Assembly (NCBI GenBank): GCA_001939145.1
Contig: LSRX01000523.1
Span: 296,587-360,586 of the forward strand
Source: Symbiodinium microadriaticum
Lineage: Eukaryota > Sar > Dinophyceae > Suessiales > Symbiodiniaceae
Direction of reading: 5' to 3'
DNA: 64,000 nt
Positions 1-10,712 of the stretch are shown one piece after another. Every line of letters starts with the position of its first letter. Within the stretch, counting starts at the first letter, position 1. The translations under genes were made by a program, and so were the position numbers. Below the pieces are notes generated by a model that saw nothing but the letters and a program-made list of their open reading frames with translations, was not told the DNA's origin and did no database searches.

Positions 1-1905
1 GACATTTTTGACCCTAGACCGCCTCCTTTCTCGTTAAACTTTGAGGCCAGGCTGCTGCAGAGGGGTCAGAGACTTTCATGTTTGCCACCGAGGAGCCGGA
101 TGACAATTAATCCTACCCGCTGCACTTTATAGCACCGGTGTCGAGGTATCTAAGCCCATGTCCCATCTTAACTGTCGTCGTCAGGGGTGCGAGACAATCT
201 CCGCTGGCATGGGTAAGCCGCGCGACTCGTCATGGCTCGCCATGGCCTCCCCCCTGGGACGGACCCAGCTAGGGCTGAAGGGAAGAGAGGTGCCGAGACG
301 GCACATGAGTTACCCGCCACCGACCTCATGTTGCCCAAAAAAAGAGGGATGTCGAGAAGGCATGCGAAATGCGCACCATCGGGTTGTGACTGGCGGACTG
401 ACACTGTGCCCAGGCTGCCATGGGGATGCATCCGAAAGCAAGAGTTTGGGAATTTGCAAGACCCTGCACAGCCGCATGTAAAATCAAGAACGGCTTCTGC
501 TTACCCTGTGTGTGATTCTGCATGCTTTCTCGTGGGTGTGACTGTGTGATTTCTGCTGCACGACAGTGAAGCCCTTCAGTAAGCTACTTCGGCGGGGTCT
601 GCACTGTTCTTAGCATCCTCTTGGAGACATTTTTGACCCTAGACCGCCTCCTTTCTCGTTAAACTTTGAGGCCAGGCTGCTGCAGAGGGGTCAGAGACTT
701 TCATGTTTGCCACCGAGGAGCCGGATGACAATTAATCCTACCCGCTGCACTTTATAGCACCGGTGTCGAGGTATCTAAGCCCATGTCCCATCTTAACTGT
801 CGTCGTCAGGGGTGCGAGACAATCTCCGCTACTCGTCATGGCTCGCCATGGCCTCCCCCCTGGGACGGACCCAGCTAGGGCTGAAGGGAAGACAGGTGCC
901 GAGACGGCACATGAGTTACCCGCCACCGACCTCATGTTGCCCAAAAAAAGAGGGATGTCGAGAAGGCATGCGAAATGCGCACCATCGGGTTGTGACTGGC
1001 GGACTGACACTGTGCCCAGGCTGCCATGGGGATGCATCCGAAAGCAAGAGTTTGGGAATTTGCAAGACCCTGCACAGCCGCATGTAAAATCAAGAACGGC
1101 TTCTGCTTACCCTGTGTGTGATTCTGCATGCTTTCTCGTGGGTGTGACTGTGTGATTTCTGCTGCACGACAGTGAAGCCCTTCAGTAAGCTACTTCGGCG
1201 GGGTCTGCACTGTTCTTAGCAATGCTCTTGTCCTCCAGGCCCTTGAAAATGCCTTTAGTCCAGGGCGACACATCGCACGATGATGAGCCCTCCAAAGCCG
1301 GCTTAAAGATAAGTTGTGCGGCCTATTACTCATCCTCTTGGAGACATGTTTGACCCTAGAACGCCTCCTTTCTCGTTAAACTTTGAGGCCAGGCTGCTGC
1401 AGAGGGGTCAGAGACTTGCATGCTTGCCACCGAGGAGCCGAATGACAATTCATACTACCCGCTGCACTTTACTTAGCAATGCTCTTGTCCTCCAGGCGCT
1501 AGGCCGACACATCGCCGCACGATGATGAGCCCTCCAAAGCCGGCTTAAAGATAAATTGCGCAGCCTATAACTCATCCTTTTCGGGACATGTTTGACCCTA
1601 GACCCTAGACCGCCTCCTTTCTCGTTAAACTTTGAGGGCCAGGCTGCTGCAGGGGTCAGAGACTTGCATGTTTGCCACCGAGGAGCCGAATGACAATTGC
1701 GCTTTTTTAGCACCCGTGCCGAGGTATCTAAGCCCATGTCCCGTCTTAATTGTCGTCGTCAGGGGTGCGAGACAATCACCGCTGGCGTGGGTAAGTCGCG
1801 GGACTCGCCATGGCTCGCCATGCGGAAGAGAGGTGCCGAGAAGGCACATGAGTTACCTGCCACCGACCTTATGTTGGCGGGCTCGCCTGGTGCCTAGTCC
1901 GCTGG
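1..1905. repeat. Decaying tandem array, 625-bp unit
   Basis: The unit starting GACATTTTTGACCCTAG at 1 recurs at 626, so the period is 625 bp. The second copy lacks about 19 bp found near 206-225 of the first. Shorter, more diverged copies start near 1,344 and 1,585 as GACATGTTTGACCC and are separated by a second shared module (1,218-1,340 and 1,475-1,584). Short open frames repeat in register with the units, which is expected of repeated DNA and is not evidence of genes. I see no coding signature. Confidence 0.9.
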
Positions 1906-2612
1906 GTGACTGCAACTGCAAGCAAGAATTCTGGATGTTCCACAGCTGAACCCTGCAGATGAAGTGGGGTCTGGCCCTGAACCCCGACTGCTCCGAATGC
2001 AGCTTCTCCGTGCGCCATTAGCAGAAAGGGCCTCCGATGCCCCGCGAACAGCTTCTCTGCGCACCAATGGCACAAACCAGGTCGGATTTTGGCCAAGGGT
2101 CTCTTATTTGGTCGAAAACGTGTGCAATAGATCAATCTGAAAAAGTCATCAACTGACTACATGTTGGAAATTTAAATTGATACTACAATCAGGTCTGTAT
2201 TCCTGACTTGCGCATGACCGACGCATACCTTCGGACTGGTCTTCATTTGGCAACAGCGAATCGCTCAGGTGAGATCCGACACAATTTGCCTTGCATGTGA
2301 CCCTGGCTTAGGGCACCGGGCGGAACAAAACAATCAGGAATGGAATGGATTGCCGAGAACGGAGTAAGGTCACCTAACCCTTTCCCACCCTACAGGCCAG
2401 TCCTAAACACAAAGAAGCAAAACACACGCAAGGCTCCGGAAGGGGAAGGAGACCATTGCTCTTCACGAGCTCCCAGGGGAAAACGCACGGCTTTCGCCGC
2501 TACATTGCGATCGCATGCGACCTCACGTTAGATGAGGTACCAGGTACGATATAGCGCAGAGTAGTGCAGAGTGCGAATCATGTGCTTACTGGTGCTGTGG
2601 CCTGTTCGGGGC

Positions 2613-2845
2613 CAAAAAGAGGAGGGATGTCGAGAAGGCATGCGAACCGTGCACCGTCGGGTTGTGACTGGCGGACTGACACTGTGCCCAGGCTGCCATG
2701 GGGATGCATCCGAAAGCAAGAACTTGGGAATTTGCAAGACCACAGCTGCATGCAAAATCAAGAACGGCTTCTGCTTACCCTGGGTGCGACTGCATGCTTT
2801 CTCGTGGGTGTGACTGTGTGATTTCTGCTGCACGACAGCGACAGC
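2613..2845 (+). repeat. Dispersed partial copy of the 625-bp unit
   Basis: This stretch matches the 3' part of the tandem unit (about 335-570 and 940-1,175), sharing the GGGATGTCGAGAAGGCATGCG segment start and the CTGCACGACAG end, with scattered substitutions and a small indel. It shows that the unit is also dispersed outside the array. Confidence 0.85.
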
Positions 2846-5449
2846 GACAGTACCAGGAATTCATACGCATATGCAAGAGGGCCCGAGACTGACCAGGAGA
2901 GGACGATGTCTGACAGCGGGCCAGGAAGGAATTTACTGCAAGCCCTCCCCTCGCCTGACCCGACAACTAATGGCTGCCGCTTGAGGTTGGGAGAAGTTGT
3001 TTTCGGTGCACCCGGAAGCCTTCAAACCTCCACTGGTTGATGTTGGTTGGGGCTCGCACACGGTTGGTGTTATCTTTGTGTCGGAGCCGTCGACTGATGC
3101 CCAGGGGGGTTTTGCAGTCTTTGGTCGTTTGCCGCAAGTTGAGCATGAACTCTTGGCCTGCTCCCCCGGATATGGCGGTGCACGTGGACGGAGAAGTTGT
3201 TTTGATCTCTCCTTGTGCCCCGCGATTTGTGCTCTTCAGCTGTCCTGTTGTTATGTTTACTTTTTGTGTCTTGCTATCAATCCTTGTTCTTGTCCTCCCT
3301 CCTGTCCTGTCCGTACGTCCCGCTAGCAAGAAACCCAATGGCTCTTTTAGCGTGAACAAAATGAAAAATTCAATTTGTTTCGGTAACGAATTCCATCCGA
3401 GCTACAGGACTTCATGTGTGTTTGGTCTGTTCACTTCCGGAATTTCCCCTGCAACAGAGTTCCTTGGTTTTACGAAAAGCACAATGAAGAAACCTGCATG
3501 CTTCAAATGCGGTAAAATCGTGATTGTCTTATATGCTTAATCAACTTACATGGTCAATCCCAGGTGGTAGAAACCTTGAGAATGAAGAGCAGTTAAAGCA
3601 AACTGCAGTGGAAAGGTTTTTTGGAAGACTTGGAATACAATAATGTAGAGCTGCGTGACACGGATATGTAAGGGGCAGCGAGCTTTGCCTCCTCAGAGCC
3701 AATTAAACCCCAGCACAAGCAAGATGCCATCATCGATGGCACAAAAAGCCGCTTCCGAAAACCATTTCCGAGAACGGTCTGCCAAGGATGAGGCTAGGAC
3801 TTGCGGCGGGTCGATCCTTGCTTGGCACGTTATCTCAAAGACGGTCCCCTCGCGTCTATCGCTTTGCATCTAGGAAAGAGGTGCTGCTGTACCTGAATTC
3901 ACATATATTCACATGAGGGAAAGGCACTACTGGTTCCGTTCCGTTCGTGGAGAATTTCATGAAGCGAAAAAGCAATAGAGCAACAAACACCGGCACTTCC
4001 AGATGCTTTTCTCACAGAACAAGCTCACATCACTTTCAGAGAGCGAACTTGTCATATTAAAATAAACGCGTAACAGTTCGATGAACATAAACAAGCAACA
4101 TTAGCATGTAAGAGCAGGCCAGGCTGTGTGGTGCTTCCGGTGTCGGAAGACGGTTGTCGGCATATTTAACCCGGATTGCACACCAGTCTTGTTGTCGCCA
4201 CATATGCTCGTGCGCATCTGTCCGTGTATGTATGTATCTGTATGAATCGTATGAATGTATGCATGTATGCAAAATGTATGTATCTGGGCGCAAAAAGGCT
4301 TACTTACCAGGCCCTTGCGCGATGCATGAAGGAGGTTTGCAGAAGTGCTGTCCGGATAGACGACGATATGACCCAATTGTAACAACTACATGCCAACTTG
4401 CGGCAGGAAATCTAGTGGTAGACGCGGGTGACATCTCAACAATTTTGAAGTTGTCAGGCAGAAAAGCAGAAAGATGCGGATGCTCTTCGAGCTGCGCGGC
4501 TCGCACGCTTCTCGTGACGGATGCATGGCGAGCGGCAGGTTCACACTCCAAGACTCACCGGGTTCGAATTGCAAGGCCCACCGGAGTCTGCAGCCACATG
4601 CATGCGCCTGTACAGCTACAAGCTTTGCGGCTGGCTGGTCAATACAGTGCTTTGCACTTTTGCATTTCATTGTCGAAACCCCAGCCGTGAATTTGTTCTG
4701 CCGATTCGTGCAGGCTGAGCTGGTTCAAGCAAGGAGGCAGCAAAGAGCAGTTTTACAAAGATGGATTGGGCTGTGCCTCAATTGCTGAAAATTCGGATAG
4801 GGCGAGTGTAAGATAGTAAGACCGTACCGACTGTAGAATGCTCAATCATAGATGCACTCGTCGATCTGCGAACTGCTTCCCTGCATTGCCGCGAGTTCAT
4901 GGATTGCCTGGGACTGTCCGGTGCCCTGTGCCACCGGGCGTCATGTCGACATACCCAGCCCGGCAACGTGGATGCACGCGATGACTGGTGCTGCTGCCTT
5001 GCACATATTCCGCTGCAGAGCGAATGATCAACAAAAACTCTGGTGTTGAGCGCGAGCTTGGGCCGATCAGTGGGCCTTCCACCGTGTTTTATGAGGGCTT
5101 CCGAAGCTTTTGTGACATGAGGGTGGGGCAAGTCAGTTTGGCAGCCTGGTTGGTGTCGTCCCGGATGCACTGGAAGCTGCGAAGCCGTTGATTGACCCTC
5201 GGCTAAATTCAGAAATGCTGCCTCGATGTCCAAGCCCCAGTAAGCATACGGAGATTGATGGGGCTTTTGACTTTCCAAGGGTACCATGGTACCAGAACGT
5301 CGGCAGCTGAGCCATGTCGTGGCGGCCAGCATGTTAGGTCGTTGACAAACTGGTTGATAGGGTCACAGTATTGACAAGATGCCGCTGTTTGTTTGCATCG
5401 CTTCAGGATTTCCGCAAGATGCTGGCTCAATAGCAAGAGAGCTCCGTAG
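2846..5449. other. Intergenic stretch, no convincing gene
   Basis: Several short open frames exist on both strands, the longest on + being 3,037-3,540 (167 codons) and 4,154-4,690 (178 codons). None shows a recognisable motif or coherent codon bias, and they overlap equally long antisense frames. A short run of GTAT repeats lies near 4,225-4,285. I see nothing else. Confidence 0.6.
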
Positions 5450-5461
5450 TTTGACAAGTGC

Positions 5462-8080
5462 TTGCAGGGTTCTGCGTGTTGCAGAATGCTGTGCTTCCAT
5501 TTTCTAGTTTGCACATGGGTTCGGCTGGCCTGGAGTGGTCGGCTCCAGGGCCGGATGCGTGAGCAAAGTATGATGGGTGGCGGTGACGAACCGAAGTTCG
5601 CGTGCAAGCGAGGGATGCATCTTCAGCTGGACAAAAGTCTATCAGACCACCATGTCGTGAATCCATATGCGGAAGATACCGAAGAGCATCATTTCGTGTT
5701 GCCACATGGGGTAGACCACTTGGAGACCCACAGAGGTCCGTGCAGCGAGCTTGTTTATGGTCCCCCTTTGTTCGATGCAGACATACGGAAAAGGTATTGG
5801 GACCCCGAAGAAATCACACCGTTGGATTATTTGGACGGATTCATCGAGGTGCGTTGCATAAGAAAAGGCTCTAGTGCTTCACTTCAGGTGATTCAATACT
5901 CTTGCCGTGAGTACCTCCCTTTCTCTGTCATGTGGGCAAACGACCCAACGCTACCAGGGCAGCTGGGGCCCCCAGGGGCTCAGTTCGAGTATGCAGAGTT
6001 TCATTGCGGTGACCCATTTGTTCAGCATGGACCGGACCTTCTACAAAATGGTGTTCAGGAGCTTGCCATGCCCCGAGCACACACACTGATGGCAGCTCTC
6101 GGTGCATGCGAGGATGAGAAGCGCTGTGCAGCTGTGGCTGTGCATCCCGACGGATCAGCATTTCGCATGCTGGACAAGTTTGCGTGCAGTCTCGTCCCCG
6201 AGGCGACAAGCACACAGTTTGATGTAGGGGACGAGGTCCAACTGTCGCTGATTGTGCAGAGCACGCCTTTGGATGGCAAGGCTGATGTTACGGACACGAG
6301 CAAGACTCAAATCGGAGTCGTTCTTGAGAGCTGGAGCCTGGAATCACCTGAGTCACACGTACTTGTCCAGTTTCAGCATGGTCCCGTGCGGATACTGCCC
6401 GAGCACCTACAACACAAGCGGTTGTCGTGGACGGTAGTAAGGAAAATCCGTGCACGCCAAGTTGCTTGCAACGATTTGCAAGCCGAGACAAGCTGTGACG
6501 TGCACAGCATCAGTGATGCCGAAGTTCTTCAACGGGGCTCCTCGCTCACTGCCGCAGACTGTCAGCAAATGTGTTCCTCCCGTATGCAGAATTCCACGCT
6601 GCTTAACGGATGCTGCATTCTTACCTCGGAGCTTTGTGCCCTGACAAGGGGCGAGCATTTCAAGGGCAGCACCGACAGTCCCGATCAGCTTGAAGAGTCA
6701 GCTGCATCTTGCAGGCAACTTCCTTGCTCGTTGGACCCATCTTGCTCGTTTGGAGCTGGTGACTTTGGTGTGCACTCGGACGCAAAAGCTGAGGATGAAG
6801 GTGCAAAAACCACGGTGTACTTCGATTTCGCACATCCATTAAGCATGCCTTTCTATTTTGACGTGGAGAACTTGCAGATCTTTCACTTCACTTCGCAGGA
6901 CAAGAGCGCCAGAAAAGCAAGGCGTGCAGGCAGACTGGTTCATCCGATTGGATCTACTACCGTCATCCCCTCGAATGCAAGCCGTGTCAATTTGGGCTTG
7001 GAGGTGAACCGCATGACTGACTTTCAGGTCGCACATCACCAGCTGCAGCTTGTGTGTGATGCTTTCGGACAGAAGCTGGGTCGGAAGTTGACACCTCCGA
7101 ACCTGCAAGAGGCTGCTGGATCCGGTGAGTGCGATGAACCTCACGAGGCCTTTGAGAGCTGCTTGATCAGAGTCGGCTGTGGAATGTTGGGAGATCATCA
7201 ACCCTTTGCACCGCCATGGTTTGCTCAGCTCCCGTTTGACATTCTGGCTTGGCAGGCTCCAGCTGCCTTCTGCTGCGGTAGACCGTACACTATCGATCAG
7301 CGGGAGGACTCGTGGATGAAGACCTTGCTGGATTCGGCTGGTATCCAAGCAGTCTCCATTTCAAAAGTTGAAGATTCCAAGGCACATCAAGGCATGCAAG
7401 CTTCTTTGGAGACAGGCTCCGCAGCCCTCAAGAAATTGCTGTCCCGTCATATCGCCGATGAAGAGATGTTGAACTGGCTCGGCCAGTTGGTGCGGACTGC
7501 CTTGCACGAGTTCAAGAAGATCCTTACCGATTTAAAAGAGACCATAGACTCGGAAGGCCCGGAATTGGAGATCTCGTCGGATGGCACCTCCTTCTTCCAG
7601 GTGCAGGAGTTTGGTGATCAGCAGACACCGTCTGGCCGGAGGGGAACGGAGGTAGCCCGATGGTGTTCAGAGAGAGGTGCCTTCCTGCAGATTGACCCGA
7701 AGTCAAACAGTACTGGACTGCAAAAGACATGGAACCTTGTTGCAGCAATTCCAGGCGCGATCTTCAACTATGGTTTGCGCCCGCTCTGGAACTTTTTGGC
7801 AAGACCATTGCTTAAGTGGGGGCTGTCTTTGATGAAGTGGGTCCTCGAACATCCGAGAGCCGCACTATTTATTTCGAAGTTTGCATTGGCCGTGCGCAAT
7901 CGCATGTGTGAGAAGGCTTCGTGGTATGTCTACGGAAAGCCGACGGAGTCCTCTGTCGGAGCTTTCACCAAAATGTCCAGTGCTTTCAGCGAGCCGCATC
8001 CTCGGTCCCGCAGCCAGTTGCAACACCACCAAACCCATTACTGTGGTAGCTCGAGCATGCCCAGAATTGCCATGATGTGA
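5462..8080 (+). CDS. Unrecognised large protein, probably secreted or membrane-associated
   Basis: The frame is open for 872 codons from the codon after a TAG at 5,447. The first ATG is at 5,486 and would give an N-terminus with a hydrophobic stretch (LCFHFLVCTWV) resembling a signal peptide. Alternatively, the TTGCAG just before 5,468 could be a splice acceptor, with the true start further upstream. The protein is rich in paired cysteines, mainly over residues 345-455, and then has a mixed central part. Near residues 755-810 it has a run of amphipathic and hydrophobic helices (NLVAAIPGAIF, PLLKWGLSLMKWVL, ALFISKFALAV). I do not recognise the family. The frame runs into a low-complexity end (residues 835-872), which may be read-through into an intron. 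A similar-style ORF follows at 8,289. Codon use is balanced and consistent along the ORF, unlike the flanking noise frames, so I regard it as real coding sequence. Confidence 0.7.
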   Translation: MQGSACCRMLCFHFLVCTWVRLAWSGRLQGRMREQSMMGGGDEPKFACKRGMHLQLDKSLSDHHVVNPYAEDTEEHHFVLPHGVDHLETHRGPCSELVYGPPLFDADIRKRYWDPEEITPLDYLDGFIEVRCIRKGSSASLQVIQYSCREYLPFSVMWANDPTLPGQLGPPGAQFEYAEFHCGDPFVQHGPDLLQNGVQELAMPRAHTLMAALGACEDEKRCAAVAVHPDGSAFRMLDKFACSLVPEATSTQFDVGDEVQLSLIVQSTPLDGKADVTDTSKTQIGVVLESWSLESPESHVLVQFQHGPVRILPEHLQHKRLSWTVVRKIRARQVACNDLQAETSCDVHSISDAEVLQRGSSLTAADCQQMCSSRMQNSTLLNGCCILTSELCALTRGEHFKGSTDSPDQLEESAASCRQLPCSLDPSCSFGAGDFGVHSDAKAEDEGAKTTVYFDFAHPLSMPFYFDVENLQIFHFTSQDKSARKARRAGRLVHPIGSTTVIPSNASRVNLGLEVNRMTDFQVAHHQLQLVCDAFGQKLGRKLTPPNLQEAAGSGECDEPHEAFESCLIRVGCGMLGDHQPFAPPWFAQLPFDILAWQAPAAFCCGRPYTIDQREDSWMKTLLDSAGIQAVSISKVEDSKAHQGMQASLETGSAALKKLLSRHIADEEMLNWLGQLVRTALHEFKKILTDLKETIDSEGPELEISSDGTSFFQVQEFGDQQTPSGRRGTEVARWCSERGAFLQIDPKSNSTGLQKTWNLVAAIPGAIFNYGLRPLWNFLARPLLKWGLSLMKWVLEHPRAALFISKFALAVRNRMCEKASWYVYGKPTESSVGAFTKMSSAFSEPHPRSRSQLQHHQTHYCGSSSMPRIAMM

Positions 8081-8288
8081 CATTAGATATGACATGGTGG
8101 GATGTATAAGCGGCATGCGCAGGGCCTGGATACGGACGCTGAGGCAACCACTGTGCCGTAGGCGTCACACTCCATCTTATTTGCATAACACTTCTTTGTA
8201 TCAGCATGTGCCTTCTACACATACGTGACATTGGAGTCTGATGTGTTGAAATTGTATCATGCGGGCTGAAAGCTTCTTCAAAGCATGA

Positions 8289-8780
8289 CCTCTCCAAAAT
8301 CTTCCAAGGTTCAGGAACTACACAGCGCAGATGTTTACGCCGGCTACGATGCTGACAATGCTACAGGATGTAGTTGGCTCGTCCACGTTCGTGAACACAG
8401 TGGCGGACATAGGAAAGGCCAGCTATGCGCTGATACTGGCATGGACCGGCTTTGCGTCTGGTGGGGCCGCAATGGCCTTACTGTCCAGTTTCTCAGCACT
8501 GCTTGCCGAGGCGTCTGTGGAGGCAGGAAGGCGGGCACTGGAATTGGTAGTATACCAGGAAATTGCCAAGGAGATCCCATCGAACCTCTTCGATATGCTT
8601 GCAAACAAGTGCCTGCACAAGCGTGAGAAGACGAGAGTGACATGGACAGCTTCCAAAGACGAGATTTTGGCGACTGGTACAAAAGCTGTGGAAGAAGTAA
8701 CGAAGAGCTTTGTGGAAGCAGGGCAGGGACTTGCCAATGAAGTTTCACGCTGGACCTCATTCTTGAAACGTTCCGGTTGA
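8289..8780 (+). CDS. Probable 3' exon of the 5.5-8.0 kb gene, or a small separate protein
   Basis: The frame is open from 8,289 to the stop at 8,778-8,780, with the first ATG at 8,331 (149 codons). It encodes a hydrophobic segment (YALILAWTGFASGGAAMALLSSFSALLAE, 29 residues split here as YALILAWTGFASGG and AAMALLSSFSALLAE). An amphipathic, helix-rich tail ending WTSFLKRSG follows. AG dinucleotides just upstream (8,314 and 8,330) could be splice acceptors. The upstream 872-codon ORF ends in a dubious tail about 200 bp before, in a different frame, so an intron between them is plausible. The function is not recognised. A free-standing small membrane protein is the alternative. Confidence 0.5.
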   Translation, partial: PLQNLPRFRNYTAQMFTPATMLTMLQDVVGSSTFVNTVADIGKASYALILAWTGFASGGAAMALLSSFSALLAEASVEAGRRALELVVYQEIAKEIPSNLFDMLANKCLHKREKTRVTWTASKDEILATGTKAVEEVTKSFVEAGQGLANEVSRWTSFLKRSG

Positions 8781-10372
8781 CGTAGCATTCTGAGGAGAAT
8801 CCGAAAAATGTTTCGCTGGTGCGAGAGCTGCTTTGATGTCAATTGTAATGCTCGTTGCAAAAGGCGACAGACTCTCGCCGAGGCTGATCCACGTTGCAAC
8901 CACTGAAGCTATCGACGGCAACCGGCAGGCAGCGATAAGATTTGGTGCCGTAGGCTCCTGACAGAGCTCCCACATCAACTTATGTTGCAATTGACGCATG
9001 CGGTCCACACGCATGCTAGAGTCGTCTCATGCCATCTCCTTCGCCCAACAGCTTGCAGTTTGAGCTCTTGCTGAGAGCGGTCTCACTTGCAATGTCGGAA
9101 TTTGAGCCCCATCCCCGGGCCCGGCCCCCAGCCCCCAAAAAAAGAGGTACCGAATGAAAGTTGCCACGTGTGTAACATGTGTGTTCACAGTCTTCTCAGC
9201 AGTGTCAGTCGTTTCGGGGACGGTCATCATTCATGTTTGGTTGCGAAATTTGTGGTTCAATAGCCAGTGGGGCGCGATGTGGGCAGGCATCCTGTACAGG
9301 CTAGCTTTCCAACGCGTTTCTAGATGCTGGCCAACACAACCGCCACACATCATAACACGCAGTCAGGCTGCACTCGGGGACTTCGCAGATACCGGTTTGG
9401 GGATTGGTCGCTACAAGCCTTAGACCCAATGGCCGAGTTGTCTTGAGTTTCTGGTTGTTAACTGTTGCAGGCATCCTACACCCCAAACACTACACCCTAA
9501 ACCGCAGGTGTTGAGATCCAGGTTTACAGCTGAACCCTCTTACGCTTAATTTGGGGTTCAGGCCAGTTCGGGCAGGGTCTCAATTGGGTTTCGAGATTGG
9601 ACCGTTCTCAGCGCCGACATGGCCATGTTGCTGGGCAGAACCGCGCTGCTGGCAGCCTTTCTGCGGGCTAGGCCCTTTTTAAAGCTTCTAATACCCTCAA
9701 CCCGAAAAACGCTGCTTCATTTGGGGTTGAGTGGGGTGTAGGCGGTTTAAAGCATTTGATGAGGTTATGTTGATATCCTGGTTAGGGCGCGTGCGTCCAT
9801 GATTCAGGGTTCAGGCCAGGCCATTGCATTGCAGGGATCTTGACTCCAGAGGAGAATTCGGATCGTGACTTAGGGACACAGGTTCAGTTAGCATTGCAAA
9901 TGCTGCGTGTTTAGACTTCGTTGCTGTTGCGACCATTGGTGGGCGCATGGGTCCGTCCGAAACCCTGAACCCTGAGCCCTCTTTGTTATTAATTCACACC
10001 CTAATCCCAGCATCGGGTTGATAATAGTACTCACATTTAAAGAAGTTGTTTTTGGCCCATTTTGCCCGCCAAAGACTATTTTCCATTTGGACAGGTTTTC
10101 ATGTGGCAGAAAGGGACCACATTTAAAGAAATTTCTTTTGATGTAAAAAAAGGGTCTAAGAGGTCAGGGTTTAAAACTACAAAGCTGCAGAAGTCTCGGC
10201 TTTCTGCTTGGAGCTGCGAAGCAAGCTTCTCAGATCTGCTCTGCCTCTCCAGCTTTTGAGAAAAAGAGCCTTTAGAAATCTGAGCTTTCTTATGCTTTCG
10301 CTTACTAGAAGATTGCAGTTTTCATTCTCTCCTGAGCTACCCCTTACGTGTGGGGCCCCGACAGCAGCTTCT

Positions 10373-10408
10373 TAAATGTGGTCCCTTTTCAAAAAGGGAC
10401 CACATTTA
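10373..10408. repeat. Perfect 17-bp inverted repeat (hairpin)
   Basis: TAAATGTGGTCCCTTTT at 10,373-10,389 is followed after 2 bases by its exact reverse complement at 10,392-10,408. Related single arms (GGGACCACATTTAAAGAA) lie near 10,105-10,125. It resembles the remains of a small foldback or MITE-like element rather than a bacterial-type terminator. Confidence 0.85.
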
Positions 10409-10641
10409 TAGCCATCTCCCGGGCCGAGAGGACAGCAGTCTCCAGGCTGCCTCTTCCTTTGCTCAATTTTTTTTATTAGTCAGGCCTCTCTTGCTCTTGC
10501 CCCGGACCGGACCCGGACCCGCCTAAACAATTTCAATTAAAAAGACCCAAAAATGCAAGACATTCTTTAATGTGGCGCCCTCAATTTTTAATTCTGGCGG
10601 GGGGGACCCCCCCCCCCAATAATGCGATGCGGGGATTAATG

Positions 10642-10712
10642 GACTTCGCGGGCGAAGGTTAAAACTTCGCTAGCAAAGGTCAGAACTTCGTGGGCAAAGG
10701 TCGAAATTTCAT
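10642..10712. repeat. Short tandem repeat, ~21-bp unit
   Basis: About three imperfect copies of a unit containing ACTTCGCGGGCAAAGGT occur in a row. Nothing points to a function. Confidence 0.75.

Noticed and set aside
3037-3540. 167-codon + frame with a hydrophobic middle.
   Set aside because: An antisense frame of similar length covers it, codon use is unbiased, and no motif is present.
4520-4600. tRNA-like words (GGTTCGAATT at 4,561 and an A-box-like ATGGCGAGCGG upstream).
   Set aside because: The arms do not pair into a cloverleaf and A-B spacing is too short.
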